A DNA stretch of 64,000 bases from contig CM038466.1 of NCBI GenBank assembly GCA_021464415.1, positions 29,480,833 to 29,544,832 on the forward strand. The letters run 5' to 3'. This document shows, piece by piece, positions 1 to 11,780 of the stretch. Origin of the DNA: Lonicera japonica (lineage: Eukaryota > Streptophyta > Magnoliopsida > Dipsacales > Caprifoliaceae). A model generated the notes under the pieces. That model did not search any database. It saw only the letters and a program-made list of their open reading frames with translations, and was not told the origin of the DNA. The position numbers and the translations under genes are program-made. Positions within the stretch are counted from its first letter, which is position 1; each line of letters starts with the position of its first letter.

Positions 1-1
1 G

Positions 2-101
2 AAATAATCCCAATTTTGTGATTAGGTTCCATGACACCAAATATATATAACACATGTAAATCCCATGTCAGAAAATAATCACAATTTCTTGATTAGGCTC
101 C
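2..101. repeat. Two-copy tandem repeat, about 71-bp period
   Basis: Two similar stretches of about 28 bases, at 2-30 and 73-101, share the pattern AATAATCNCAATTT followed by GATTAGG and TCC. They look like a short local duplication. No coding potential is seen. Confidence 0.5.
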
Positions 102-1281
102 GTAAGCCTATAATTCCAAAAAAATATTTTCCTCAATTCCTATCTAGCTATGTAATGTTTAGTAATAAAATTTTAGGTATTTTGTTAGTTTAAATTTTGT
201 ATTTTGCCGTTGTACTGAATTCAAAGCAGACCAAAACCATTGCATCACATACAGGACTATTATAAAAGCTATCGTTTAGAAAGAAAAAGGACTATATTGA
301 CCATGAATTGCAGCACAGCAAACCAAAAATTCCAGCACAATGTATAGACCTGTCAATTAATGGGTAGGTTCATTTCGTGTTTTAACTTGTTTCAAGTGTT
401 ATCGGTTCGGGTTCAAACGGATAACATTTTTATTGAGTGAAAATATCATATTCAAACTTGATTCATAATTTTAACGATGACCAGGCACAACCCTCTAACA
501 TCATTGAGTGAAACAAATTGTTTGAAGTCGATATGAGTCGACACATTATCCATTAAAAAATCCCATTAGACCCGTTAACAAACATACACACACATATATA
601 TATATATATACATATATTAAATACAACTAACGTGCATATAATATTATACACCCATATATAAATATATGAACATCCATAGACTAACAAACAAATGTATATA
701 TATATAATACGCTAGGAATTATATGAGACCTAGAAATCAAATCAGTGGGAGGCTCTAAAGAGGATGGTCCTTACTTTATGAAAAAGGATGACGGTCCATG
801 TTAAGAAAAAACCCACTACAGTAGGAGTTGTGAACCTAATGTTAAATTAGTAAATTGTTTGTTGGTGCTCAGTCTAATCATCAATGTAGTGGATAGGGGT
901 AAGAGCTCCGAGGCTATCTGATTTCCAACTCTAATACCTTTTGTGCTTTTTCGGTTGGAGTGTTTTTTCGTTCCGGAAATCTTAAATTAGAAAATTCTAA
1001 ATTCAAACTAAGGCTCCATTTAATAACAAGATGGAAAATTATAACTGAGCACAATTATAGGACAATTAATTTCAATATGGCGACTACTCAAAAAGGATGA
1101 AATTTATGTGCCAGGTGAGTTTTTTGTCCAACAAATTGACGGGAATCCAATTTTAGATAAAAGTAAGATGCGACTCAAACTTTGAATATCAAAATGAAAT
1201 GAATGAACTTCAAGACTGAAGTGATAAAACATGCACACCTTTTGTGGGGGGTGGGTGGTAAATGGTCAATTACCTCCAATT
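102..1281. other. Non-coding flank, 3' side of the first ankyrin-PGG gene
   Basis: This AT-rich stretch has no convincing coding region. It has TA-rich microsatellite around 594-612 and a GGGTT/CGGGTT-rich patch around 360-545, which recurs in divergent form near 2230-2340 and 51560-51650. The part next to 1281 would contain the 3' untranslated region of the minus-strand gene. I could not fix a polyadenylation site. Confidence 0.4.
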
Positions 1282-2076
1282 TCAGACATTGGCCCTACTG
1301 CTCTGACCCACATAATAATTTTGATTCCCGACACCATTGGCATTGTGTTGATTTCTTGCATGATCATGATTATTGAAGATCCATGAGATGAAACCCGCAG
1401 TGCTCCTGAACAAGTTTGAATCTTTTATCTTTTCGAGCAACTTGGTGTAATGGTTGATACGCATCAGCAAAATAATGCCAGCAAATCCCAGCCATAGGGA
1501 CATGAAGATGGTGCCCATGCGGTTTTTGTTCAATCCTGCAACAGCCGGGGTAATGAATTGGAGTCCCTCAAAGTAAGTGTATCCCATCATTGCGATTATA
1601 GACCACATCCCAACACTCAAAAACCACATGGAGGTTCGTTTGAAGCGAAACCCGGTCATCATCAGCAACAATATGGACATGGAACAAACAAAAGCCAAGG
1701 TGTTAAATATTGAATACACGAGATACTTATGAGGATCGGTAAAAGCCATGACCGAAGTACCAATAGCTCCAAGGTCACCACTAGGATTGTATTTATCCTC
1801 TTGCAAAACACCACCAGGAGGGTTAAGACCTCCTTGGAAACTCACACTTGCAATTAGGGATAAAACTAACTTTATGGAATCCAGCTTGTTTTCGAAGAAG
1901 TTTTCCTTCACGGGCTCCCATTTGTCTTTGTGTATTTGAAGCAGAGTACGGATTTCTTCAGAATCATTATCATCGTCATGTCCTTTACTCCTCCTGTTTA
2001 TGATGTCCAAAGCTGTGAGACCATACTTATTCTTAGCAATGCACACATCATCTCTCCCAACCAAATACCTCACCAT
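1282..2076 (-). CDS. Ankyrin-PGG membrane protein, paralogue 1, exon 2 (PGG domain)
   Basis: This is the 3' coding exon, 264 codons plus stop. It opens at a clear acceptor (TTTTGCAG just upstream on the minus strand) with the residues MVRYLVGR, the end of an ankyrin repeat, then the usual KYGLTALDII segment. The diagnostic GLNPPGGV motif of the PGG domain follows, then GTSVMAF and about four hydrophobic helices (around SIKLVLSLIASV, YSIFNTLAFVCS, LSVGMWSIIAMM and SLWLGFAGIILL). The tail is hydrophilic and Asn/His-rich. In the ACD6/ITN1-type family such proteins sit in membranes and act in stress and defence signalling; that role is inferred here from the family only. The exon reads without interruption and joins 6069 in phase 0. 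Confidence 0.85.
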   Translation of the reverse strand: MVRYLVGRDDVCIAKNKYGLTALDIINRRSKGHDDDNDSEEIRTLLQIHKDKWEPVKENFFENKLDSIKLVLSLIASVSFQGGLNPPGGVLQEDKYNPSGDLGAIGTSVMAFTDPHKYLVYSIFNTLAFVCSMSILLLMMTGFRFKRTSMWFLSVGMWSIIAMMGYTYFEGLQFITPAVAGLNKNRMGTIFMSLWLGFAGIILLMRINHYTKLLEKIKDSNLFRSTAGFISWIFNNHDHARNQHNANGVGNQNYYVGQSSRANV

Positions 2077-3095
2077 CTGCAAAATACACACACTGTATAT
2101 ATAAACATCAAGGTAAATAAAAACAATTAATACTTTAGATGTGAATGTATGGATCGGGAAAAAAAGTCACATGACGAGTACTTTAGATGATGTTTTACTA
2201 TATTTGACACATCTAAGAGGTGGCAAAAGGAGCAGGGTGGGTGGGTTCGGATTGGGTTCTAATAAGTTGAGCACAATGCAACCCGTTAACATATAGGACC
2301 TAAATGGGTTAAGTTGTAGTGAATTAAGTTATAACTAGCTAGCTCGTAAGCCCGATAAGAAAGAGTTGTGAAGAAAAAATTAACCGTCAACTTAACCCAT
2401 TTTCTAAAAGTCCAAATTTGATCAACAACCATTCTGCTAAAATTGAAATGGGGGAATATAAATAATTAGAGACAAATAAAATTATACTTAATCAAGTAAT
2501 TTACGCATCCATCAACTAATTAGTGGAATTAGTGTAATACAAGCCTAATTTTTTTATCCATTCTTCACATCATACTACATCGATCATTTCCCATTTGCGA
2601 ATTTAATCAAGTAACCACAGCCACTATCAAACTAATTAAGAGAGAATATTTTTCCGTGCAAAATAATTCCAAAAAATTCAATTCTTTTCCATATAAAGAA
2701 TCAGTCTATCCCTTAAAATTCCCATGGAACGACATGTTTTACTTTCCAAAAACATCCCTTCCCCCTTGGATTTCCATTTCCATATGGTAATTTTTCTATG
2801 AATAACAATTCTAAGTTACTCAGTTCTTTTCCATAAGAAGCAATTGTACTACTATCAGGTGCCATCACAAATATCAAATCCAAGTCAAGTAGGAAACTGC
2901 AAAGGCAGTCCAAGTTCGATAATAGGACTACTACCTTTATAGCGATGAATTTTAATCGTTGTTGATCAAATTGGTGACAAAATCCAGATCCAGGTTACCT
3001 ATATATATATATTTCAGTGGGCTTGCATTCAAGTGATCAATTTGTGAGTGTTTAATTAATGTAGTGCCTAGATTCGAATTCTATTCTTGCTTACC

Positions 3096-3400
3096 TTACT
3101 ATTCTTGAACTACCTTAATCTATAACGTTTGTACATAAATCAAGAAAGAAGGAAAATCTGTATAATGTCTATTTATTTATTTGATCCCATCTTCTTTTAC
3201 TAAAAAAAAAAAAAAAACAGTTTATTTTGTTAATTAAAGGAAAAAGGAAAAACTAAAAAGAAAGTGATTCACGGGCCAGGGTTGGTTACTTCTTAACTAG
3301 ATTGCAGTAAAGGAAGAAGGTTGGAGCATTTACTAGTTGTGAAACTTCAATTAAGGTAAGGGCCAGGGAAAAAGGGGGACCTCTTTTTTCTTTTTCTTTT
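3096..3400. repeat. Direct repeat, copy 1 (partner 4882-5200)
   Basis: About 300 bases beginning near TTACTATTCTTGAAC match 4882-5200 in the same orientation. Shared blocks include TATTTATTTATTTGATCCC, the CAGTTTATTTTGT block and the GGAGCATTTACTA block. The copies differ by small indels, including a long A run at 3203-3219 in this copy. They flank the MITE and the fold-back structure, so a segmental duplication in the intron is the simplest reading. Confidence 0.75.
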
Positions 3401-3433
3401 TTTTTTTTACCAATTTCACATCTTGACTATTAA

Positions 3434-3747
3434 GGGTCCGTTCGGTAGCGTTTTTAGAGACTCGTTTTTGTTTTTTTAGTTCAAAAACGGATAAAAAATG
3501 CGTTCGGTGGGATATTGACAAAAACACGAAAAACGTTTTCGGAAAACGAATTCAAGTTTAAAGCATAAAACGCAAAAACGCCAAAATGATGTTTTCACCA
3601 TTTTCAGTCATGCAATCTTCATTTTCACTGTTTTCGTTCTCGGAAAATGTTTTCACTATTTTCGTTCTCGAAAAATTCATTTTCTCATTTTCATTTTCTG
3701 AAAACATTCTTGGAAAACATTCTCCGAAAACGTTACCGAACAGGCCC
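3434..3747. mobile_element. Tourist-like MITE, long copy
   Basis: The element begins GGGTCCGTTCGGTA and ends TACCGAACAGGCCC, near-perfect terminal inverted repeats. It is flanked by the 3-bp target duplication TAA at 3431-3433 and 3748-3750. The 3-bp TAA/TTA duplication is the hallmark of PIF/Harbinger-derived MITEs. It is 314 bp long with no coding capacity. The internal CGTTTTC/GAAAACG-rich sequence is itself partly self-complementary. A shorter relative lies at 42298-42438. Confidence 0.85.
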
Positions 3748-3759
3748 TAATAATTTTCA

Positions 3760-4860
3760 TTTTGATACTTAAATAATTTTCATTGGCACTGAAACTATTA
3801 GTGTCTATCAATTTGACACCTCCATTACATTTCCTTAATAATTTTCATTTCCATCCATTTTTATTTACCAACTTTGCGGGGCCTTATCTCTCTAATGCGA
3901 TATCCAAATGAATCAATACTTATAACACATATCCCTCTACAATTTTTAATTATGTTTTGGCCAAATTCCAAAGCACGTATCTCGAGAGTCTAATAAGTAG
4001 CTGAAGTTGGGGGTTTGCATGGATTAAAACAATGGTACTTGCATATGCTAATCCCAATTTCAGCGGTTGATCAAATCATCAAGATGTGTGTTCAGAATTT
4101 GGCAAGAACATAAATGTTGTAGAGGGATCGATATGTGGTTTAAATAATGGTTTAAACATTGAGTTATTTGGATATCGTATGAGAAAGTTACATGCTCGTA
4201 AAATTGGTGAAAAACTCATTTTCTTTCGATTTAATTTTTTCCTTCATTTTTCTTTCTTTTGTTTCCCTCCTTGCTTTTCTTAATTCAATGTTTTGAAGGA
4301 AAGAAAAACAAATATTTAAGGAAAAAATTAATCAAAAAAAAATAGTTGCTTACTAACTTTGCAATTAGAACATAACTCTCTTATACGATATCCAAATGAC
4401 TCACCATTTTAATGATTAGTTAGACCACATAGCCCTCTACGTCCAATTTTAGAGGAATTTCAAATCACGCATCTTGAGGGTGTACTCAACCGTTGAAGTT
4501 GGGGGGGTTGCACACTTAAGTGCCACTGTTTTAATTCATTACAACCCCCAACTTCACTCAGTGATTAGAGTCTCGGGATGCATGATTTTAAATTGGGCCA
4601 AAATATGAAAGAAGTAGAGGGATATGTGTTCTAAGTAATGGTATATCCCATTAAAGAGTTACAAGCCCACAAAGTTGTTTAATAAAGTTTGAGGGAAATG
4701 AAAGTTGAGTGAAAAGTGTTAATTTTGGTGCCTCCTCCCATTTGTTTTATTAATAGAATGTGATGAAGATGTCAAATTGATACAAATTAATAGTTTGATG
4801 TAAATTTGCCAAAAAAAATTAGTTTAGGTGCCACATTGAAAATTATTAGTAATTAAGGAA
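3760..4860. repeat. Four-armed fold-back structure
   Basis: One sequence occurs four times in alternating orientation: plus at about 3760-4080, minus at about 4086-4300, plus at about 4350-4540, minus at about 4540-4860. Landmarks common to the arms are ACGATATCCAAATGA or close variants, CACATATCCCTCTAC and GAAGTTGGGGG. The outer arms extend further through TCAATTTGACA and TAATTTTCA. The result is two adjacent hairpins, probably a non-autonomous fold-back transposon or a duplicated one. No target duplication was fixed and nothing here codes for protein. Confidence 0.7.
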
Positions 4861-4881
4861 TCATGTTTTGTCCTCTCGCCC

Positions 4882-5200
4882 ACCTTATTATTCTTGAGCC
4901 ACCTTGATCTATAACTATTTTATTTTTTTATTTTTAGATACACCTTGATCTACAACACTTGTACATTTAATTCAAAAAAGAAAGAGAGAAAATACAAACA
5001 AGGTCTATTTATTTATTTGATCCCATCTTTAGTAAAAATCAGTTTATTTTGTGAAAGGAAAAAGAAAGTGTTCACGTACGGGCTAGGGTTAATTACTTCT
5101 GAACTTGCAGTGAATGAAAAAGGTGGGAGCATTTACTAATTGTGAAACTGCAATTAGGGTTAGGGCTAGTTGAAAAAAGGAAACCCCATTTTCTTATAAA
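4882..5200. repeat. Direct repeat, copy 2 (partner 3096-3400)
   Basis: This is the second copy of the intron duplication described at 3096-3400, in the same orientation. A short internal duplication of CACCTTGATCTA lies near its left end. It begins directly after the fold-back structure. Confidence 0.75.
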
Positions 5201-5659
5201 AAAGATACACTTGGTGTTGAGATTATAAATCTCACGTCAGGAAATCCAATCCTCTCAAAATAACATATGAGATTAAGTGGTCACTATACCCCTTGCCAAT
5301 CGGGTTTGGGTACGTTGGACGCTCCGAACCTTAATATAGTTGCTGGTATCGATCAAAAGGAGGTTATTTACCCAAGTATTAGACTTACACTGTGCTTTAC
5401 CTCAAATAGTAGTGGTTACTTTAATTTCCATAGAATTAACTCAAGATCATTTAAAACATTATATAATATAGGCAAATGATTTTCTTACCCCCAAATCTTT
5501 CTACCTATTTTTACTGTTACAAATTTTTACTGGGGTCCATTAAATGGGTTGTACCTTTATTGTATCTTGTGAAGGTACAACCCATGTAATACATGCCGGT
5601 AAGTATATGTGATAATAATATCCGGTAAGTGTAGCATTGCTCTATAATATATTATGTTT

Positions 5660-6018
5660 GCATTCAAGCTAACTCAATGATATTCATTTTCGCACTTCCA
5701 GATTCAATTATTGAAGACATGACTTCATAATCATCATAACCTAGCAAGTTAACCCAAGATCCAATTATTATTAATTTTCAGACAAAATAGTTTAGATTCC
5801 TAGCAAGCTTAATTCAAGATTCAATTAAAGCAAGCTCCGCATTCAAGCAAACTCATATTAATTTTCACACATCCAGATTTAGTTACTGAAGACATGATTA
5901 TTCATATATATTCACCTTCACCTACCAAGCTAACTAAAGATTAAATTTATTCATTTTCAGACAAATTAATTGAGATTCATAAGCAAGCTTAACTCGAGAT
6001 TCAATTGAAGCAACCTAA
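5660..6018. repeat. Two-copy tandem repeat, 179-bp period
   Basis: GCATTCAAGC(T/A)AACTCA starts each unit, at 5660 and 5839. Both units continue through TTCAGACAAA, GAAGACATGA, AAGCAAGCTTAA and GATTCAATT(A/G)AAGCAA. The units differ by point changes and short indels. The repeat lies in the intron, just downstream of exon 1 of the minus-strand gene. Confidence 0.8.
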
Positions 6019-6068
6019 TTCAAGATTCAATTATTGATCGACATGACATAAAATTACAAATATATTAC

Positions 6069-6500
6069 CTCCACCAAGTTCAGCTGGGCAGCTGTGTGAA
6101 GCAAAGTGTTGTAATCGTCGTTATCACACCCATTTAGAAAATTGCGATCAGACTGAATTATTTGTTCCAGAGCTTCGGGACCGCAACGAAGCAGGCATCT
6201 TTGCATATCGCCCGTCCGGTGGATCTTGCATAGAGACTCTACCGGTAGTCCTGGTAGCATACTAATCAACGGTTTTAGGACATCGATCTTTTCATCTCTA
6301 GCTGCCTGATTGATCTCAGCTATAACCTCTGCTGGGCTTTTTCTTGGAAGATCTTCGACGCGGCCTTGGGAACGATTGAATTTGCTTGACATCCTTGGAT
6401 CTGGGGTTACCTGAAGCCCCTTCATCTTTGAGTCGAAGGATCCACGACCTACAAGCGAAATTTGTGACATATTTGCTGGTGGCTGAGTGGGAGTGAGCAA
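6069..6500 (-). CDS. Ankyrin-PGG membrane protein, paralogue 1, exon 1
   Basis: This is the 5' coding exon. The open frame allows a start at 6500, or at an internal Met at 6470 (residues MSQISLVG), which gives a protein of 408 or 398 residues with exon 2. Residues near the end (FLNGCDNDDYNTLLHTAAQ) are an ankyrin repeat and match FLNGFDEDGNTLLHTAT in paralogue 2. The block LQRC.(I/L)RCG is also shared. Compared with paralogue 2 it lacks the first ankyrin repeats and has instead a basic, Ser/Pro-rich N-terminus. An acceptor-like CACTCAG lies just upstream of the internal Met, so a further 5' exon is possible. The reduced ankyrin region may mean altered function or a decaying gene. Confidence 0.7.
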
Positions 6501-6599
6501 AAATCAGCAATTTCACAAACCTATTCGTGTTGGGAATGCTTCCGACGACGTATATATACACTAGTTTTTTATTCATGTCATTGTTCATTAAAAAAAACA

Positions 6600-8026
6600 T
6601 CTTGTAATTTCAACTGGACAATCTTTTATCCCTAACGTATTTTTTACGGTTAAAACACCATTACACACACACACATATATAATAAGCAAGTTCATGTCTT
6701 CTTAGTACGTATATAATAATTTCTTGTACGTGTTAAAATAATGAATTAATTCTTGAATGTCCTAACAAATATACATAATTTGGGAGGTGAAATGTGTAAC
6801 TTAGCTACTATATATACATACATACACACACAGATATATATATATGTAGTACATATACTTGATGAGAAAACTACAATTGCATGATTTGAAAGACGGTATC
6901 ACATGAAGTATTTTATATATACATATATGTATGTATCTTATGTGTCAAGCAGAATGCTGAAATAAAAAAAATTGACAACTCAAGAAAAAATATACTAAGA
7001 TATACGTACATTGAGAAAAGACAGTTATATACACATGAAAAAAAAACAAAAAAAACAAAAATTGCACTTAAAAATAGATGAATAGGAAATCAACATAAGT
7101 GCGTTATTGTTAAATGAAGCAATACATTATTTTTAAATTGTTTTCATTTATTTAATTTACTTTTTTCTTCTCTCTTCTGTCTCCTCTCATGACCATGGTA
7201 ACCCCGTGGAAGCGCAACAGCGCGTCACTTACACCTGCCCCCAAACAGCAAGAATGGTGGGGTGGGAGAAAGAAATAACAATAATACTGTCAATATTCTA
7301 TGATTCATTTCTAGTATAAGAATTGCTTTTGGATAGAAAAGATAATTAACATTAAACTTTCTTTTCTTAATTAAATTTAGTATATGTTTGATAATAATAT
7401 AGAAAATAACACTAAAAATAATTGCTTTGTGATAAAAGTTAGAAAATAAGTCGAGATACATAATGAGATATTCTCCGTTCAATGCTCATTCTTATGAGTA
7501 GATAGATGTCTTTCATATTTATTTATTTTTTATAAATTTTTTTTGTTAATTAAACTTGCTGCTTAACAAGTCATGATGTTACAAAGTCTATCCATATATG
7601 AAATGGAGTACGTAGAACGGAAGTTTGTTTCACCAAACAAAATAGACCTTCTTGATTCCCACACAATTGGAGCAAAGCAGCTCAGAGAGAGAGAGAGAGA
7701 GCAGCACAATTACTAGTTTCATTGTTAAAAATTGATAGCAACAAAAAGTAGTCATAGTTAGAGTTAAATTAATCAATAATATTGTAAAATATCGATATGT
7801 GGATGTTCATATATATAATATTTAAAGATATAGTTTGTCTCACATTGGTTTTGTGTTATGAATGATGAGATTATCTCATATTATATATATAGTGTAACTT
7901 GTTCCACATCGGTTTTGTATATGTATGTAAGGAGATTAGATCTCAATATAAATAGAACTGACCTTATCCCTCCCCATTATTTAATAGCAGTTGAATAAAA
8001 ATATCTCTATAATTCTATCTCTAGAA

Positions 8027-8077
<51 letters not shown>

Positions 8078-10839
8078 GAACAAAATACGGCATGTCCTTA
8101 CAACAATTAGACCAAAATACTAGTATTGTCACAAATAGAAACCGTGACAAAGTCCACGGTTTTTAACCATTCCAAACCTATCCTTGTCTCGGTTCCTAGC
8201 TTGCAGTCGGTAGCCCACTTCATGGGGATTTGTGACGGTTTGTAACTGTGCCGTGAGCATAATCTTGTATCAGTTAGGAACCGATACAAAATTTTACACT
8301 AATTGCTTGTTGTCACGGTTTTGGACCATGACATATGAAAAGACACATGTAGAATATATGTTGTTTTATACATGAACTATTATGATTGTGAAATATTTTT
8401 TTATCAAATTTATGGATTTCCAAAAAACTTGGAGGTACCTGCAACAATTCCAAAATTCCTATTCTCTGCACCACTTCAACATTTTGGATTATATGTTCAT
8501 TCCCTTAAATTTATATTCATTTGCTATTATTGATATATATCTATAGTTGCGTTCTAACAAAATTTACGAGGCTTGATGGATTGATAGCAATGTTATCATA
8601 GTATATCAACCTCTTAGCACTTTTCAAATTGCAAGAGTAAGTAAGGATAATAAAGGATAATGTCATTGTATGTAGCATATTACAACCGCCGAGCCTAAAT
8701 ATAAGTCTACCTACAACAATTGCATGTCAGTTAACATTATATTCATTTGCTATTTTTGAAGGACTATGCTCGAAGATTAATCGAAAGATCAGAGCTTGTA
8801 CAGTAAAGAAAAGTAACTGGGGAGCATTCGAGGGTGTCGTCTAGCGATTCGTGCAACACATTACAAATAAAGTAGTACGCGTAGGGAACAAATAGACTAT
8901 GTTCCAAGTTCTTTTCTAGTATGCACTGTTACATAGTACGTAGTTAAAAGAAAAAATAGAGAAATTGATCATGTATAATTAAGAAAAGGTTAACAAAAAA
9001 TCCATATATATGTAAACCTTTGAAACAAGAATGTTAATCCCAGCATGCTTAGTATCCTAGCCAAATTCCGTGAGATACCTGCATTGTTGCGGCTTACCAA
9101 GTTGTTATAGTTGTTGACATAATTCCAATAAATACTCGCTCCAGTGGGTTTGTATAGCCATGTTGCTTCTCATATTAATTCATCATGCTATTAATTAACA
9201 AAAAAAAAATTTATTTTTATGTTAATTATTTATTAGTTTCGCAAAACCAAAATAGTAAATAAAAAATTTGTTTCCAGTAGTGACTTCAGTCAAATACTTT
9301 TCCAGCTACGAAACATGAAAAGAAAAAACATGAAATTAACAGTTACATATATACCCGGTAGCCATCATAATCGCAATAAAATGAGCAAAAACCTAACTAT
9401 ATAGTGATGTCATTGTTAGATCCTATTTCCAAATTTGAAAACCTAATTCATGCATAAAGCAATTATTATTAGCAACAAAAATGTTTATTATAAAAATCAA
9501 GTAAGGAATTTAAATGTTGAAACAAGTGTGATCAAATTCATCTCTCCGACTCTATATTCATAATTGCATGTGATTTTCTTTTATAACTACACTATTTTTC
9601 ATTATTAACAGGTTGGGAGTCAAAAATTAAGATTGTAGTAATGATATCCACATTTCTCTATCAAGGAGGAATGTATTTTTTACTAAATTCAACAGTGTAA
9701 ACATGACCTCGGACATTCATTTTACATGATAATGTCTTTTCTTTTTCGTATATCACCATATTATAATTTTTAACATATTACTTATGTATTATTATCATTT
9801 TTATGTAATCCATATATTTCCGCATCATGATTCAACAATTATGTAACAAATTTCAAATCTTAATAAGCCATGAAACTTGGTTACTACACATTAGATAGCA
9901 CACAACTATAAAGCAAAAACATATACACAAGTAAAATATTACCTCCCACTTCGTGATGCAGAAAATAATAGCTTGGGTTATTGTATCATATAGAGCTCAT
10001 GGAGTATCAAACTTTCAATTTTCTCTATTAACTGCAACAAAGAACTGATTGATACTATATGTATTACAAAATAATAGTTAAACAAATAGTGGAATCAAAT
10101 TCTCCACCACCCTTCTAAGGCAACTGGTAATAGACTAAAAAAACTCAACCGTCACACGAGAGAGAGGGAGAGTGGGAGATATATATATATAGGTTAAAAC
10201 TGCAACAAAACTCACAGTTATAAGCATTTGTAAACAAGCACACAAAAGAGAAGGAGAAAGAAAGATATATAGATTGAAATTAAGTACAACATTGTATATA
10301 ATATATTCTTCATTTTGTACTTCAAAAGTATGGATAAATATTCGTTATTGGTGAACCTATAATTAACCTTAACTCAATAACTTTTTTTTGGGGGGGGGGA
10401 GTGTGTGGATCACCTGAAGCTTTGGTGGTAGATGTATTTAAACATCATAAATTTGATCATTTAAACCGCGCTTCAACATATCATCAGATTCATTTTAATA
10501 AAATTCCAACAAAAGTCTAGCATAAGTCTTACCTAGCGGATGTAACATATATATATAGAAAGAAAATCTAAAAGTTGGATTTACTTTCATGCTCCACTAT
10601 TCATAATAAAACGCATGTACTATACGAACAAGAAAAAATGTTGTAGTGAAATCCAATCAGAATGCTCTATAAAGTAAAATAACTTACATATTTTCCCTTT
10701 CTGTATGCAACAAAAGTCAACCAGTAACTTCCTCCCTCCTCCTTTACCCTGGCTTGGGACCCACAATGCAAAAATAAAGTTGAAACTGTTAATTTATACG
10801 AGAAGTTAGACTTTAACATTATATGAAAATCCTATAAGG
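6600..10839. other. Intergenic, no gene recognised
   Basis: This AT-rich stretch lies upstream of the first ankyrin-PGG gene. It contains poly-A runs, a GA microsatellite at about 7684-7702, a TAA microsatellite at 8028-8075, and paired CACATTGGTTTTGT / CCACATCGGTTTTGT blocks near 7840 and 7905. A patch at 8110-8330 holds inverted copies of AAACCGTGACAA. Open frames here are short, without family resemblance. The part next to 6500 should hold the promoter of the ankyrin gene, but I cannot point to its elements. Confidence 0.4.
8028..8075. repeat. TAA trinucleotide microsatellite
   Basis: About sixteen uninterrupted copies of TAA/AAT. Confidence 0.95.
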
Positions 10840-11105
10840 ATTCATTTTGTCTGAAGAAAAGTCAAAGAGTACATATTCAATGCAAGCAAAATGTTAATTA
10901 TATGAACTTAATTAACCATTCCAGAAAAATGTGGTACAATTGCCTTAGCAAATATTTTTCTAAAGAAGGAAAATAATCTCATTTGCCCAGGTGTCTTTAT
11001 AAACAATTCCTTGAAAGGATTTTTAATAGTATCAGTTCATATGGATACATTAATCAAGACTTCAAAAGAGCTCGAGAAAACTGTTGACTATTTGAATAAG
11101 GAATC
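10840..11105 (+). pseudogene. Old Ty1/copia reverse transcriptase fragment, 5' part
   Basis: Read across frames, this stretch gives the copia reverse-transcriptase series LYELN, MWYNCLSKYF, then ICPGVFINNS and KELEKTVDYLNKES. Related elements have LYGLKQ, MWYNRLSEYL and EELEKT in this order. The catalytic motif region is corrupted: one Asp is visible, not the usual pair. The reading is cut at 11105 by the SIRE element and resumes at 29077, where KMKLGKTKFCLNLQIE continues the same domain. It is a dead fragment and the oldest layer of the stack. Confidence 0.8.
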
Positions 11106-11517
11106 TGTTGACCTAAAAGGCACTAATCTTGTTTTGATAATAACAATAACATTAAGTATGTGTAATTTAACTAAGTTGTTGTTTTAAGTAATAGCCACAA
11201 CTACTTCTATCATATGTGGACAAAACCGTCGAGCCGGAACCGAGATCATTCTCTTACAAGTTTACAATCATCTTATTCTTACATCACACACAACAACTTG
11301 ATCATAGCATAACCACAATGGCATATCAATGAAGACAAAGGGCTTAAGAAATAAAAGAAATGGAGTAACAAACTAAGCTTTCGTAGACTCGTTAATTCAT
11401 TTGTGAGTGAGTGCTTAAGTTCTTTATGTAAAGTTTCTTGTTTGATAATCTTTATAGTTCATACCTATTGTTTTAACATTATTAAATTGATTATAATTGT
11501 AACACCCTGTTCCTAAA

Positions 11518-11765
11518 TGTAATACCCCGTTCTTCCGTTTTCTCGTAATTGCCTTCATTCGTTCATAAATTTCACCTTGGGTGGTGAAATCTTGTATTGA
11601 AGAGTCTCGTAGTGTTCTAGCACTCCGTAGTAGTCATATGAATCCACTTACACTCGTATAAGTGATCGTTTAGTGATTCGGGTGGTCCGAATCAATATTG
11701 GCTCTTAAATCATAAGTTTTGCTCTTATGCGATTTCTTGTTTTTAGCCAACTTTGGGGTGTCACA
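11518..11765 (+). repeat. 5' LTR of the small gypsy-like element
   Basis: It starts TGTAATACCCCG and ends GGGGTGTCACA. It aligns end to end with 13992-14239, apart from scattered substitutions. Confidence 0.88.
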
Positions 11766-11768
11766 AGT

Positions 11769-11780
11769 TGGTATCAAAGG
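11769..11780 (+). promoter_or_regulatory. Primer-binding site, small gypsy-like element
   Basis: TGGTATCAAAGG lies three bases after the 5' LTR and differs little from the initiator-methionine tRNA complement TGGTATCAGAGC. Confidence 0.8.

Larger units (their letters stand above)
2077..6068 (-). other. Long intron of ankyrin-PGG paralogue 1
   Basis: The donor is GAG followed by GTAATA at 6069/6068 on the minus strand. The acceptor is TTTTGCAG at 2084-2077. Both exons end on whole codons, so the junction is phase 0, as in the second paralogue. The 3.99-kb intron holds a Tourist-like MITE, a fold-back structure, a 0.3-kb direct duplication and a 179-bp tandem duplication, each listed separately. 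No coding region inside it was recognised. Confidence 0.75.

Noticed and set aside
8110..8330. Possible CACTA or other DNA transposon with inverted AAACCGTGACAA copies
   Set aside because: No CACTA terminus, no clear ends and no target duplication could be found.
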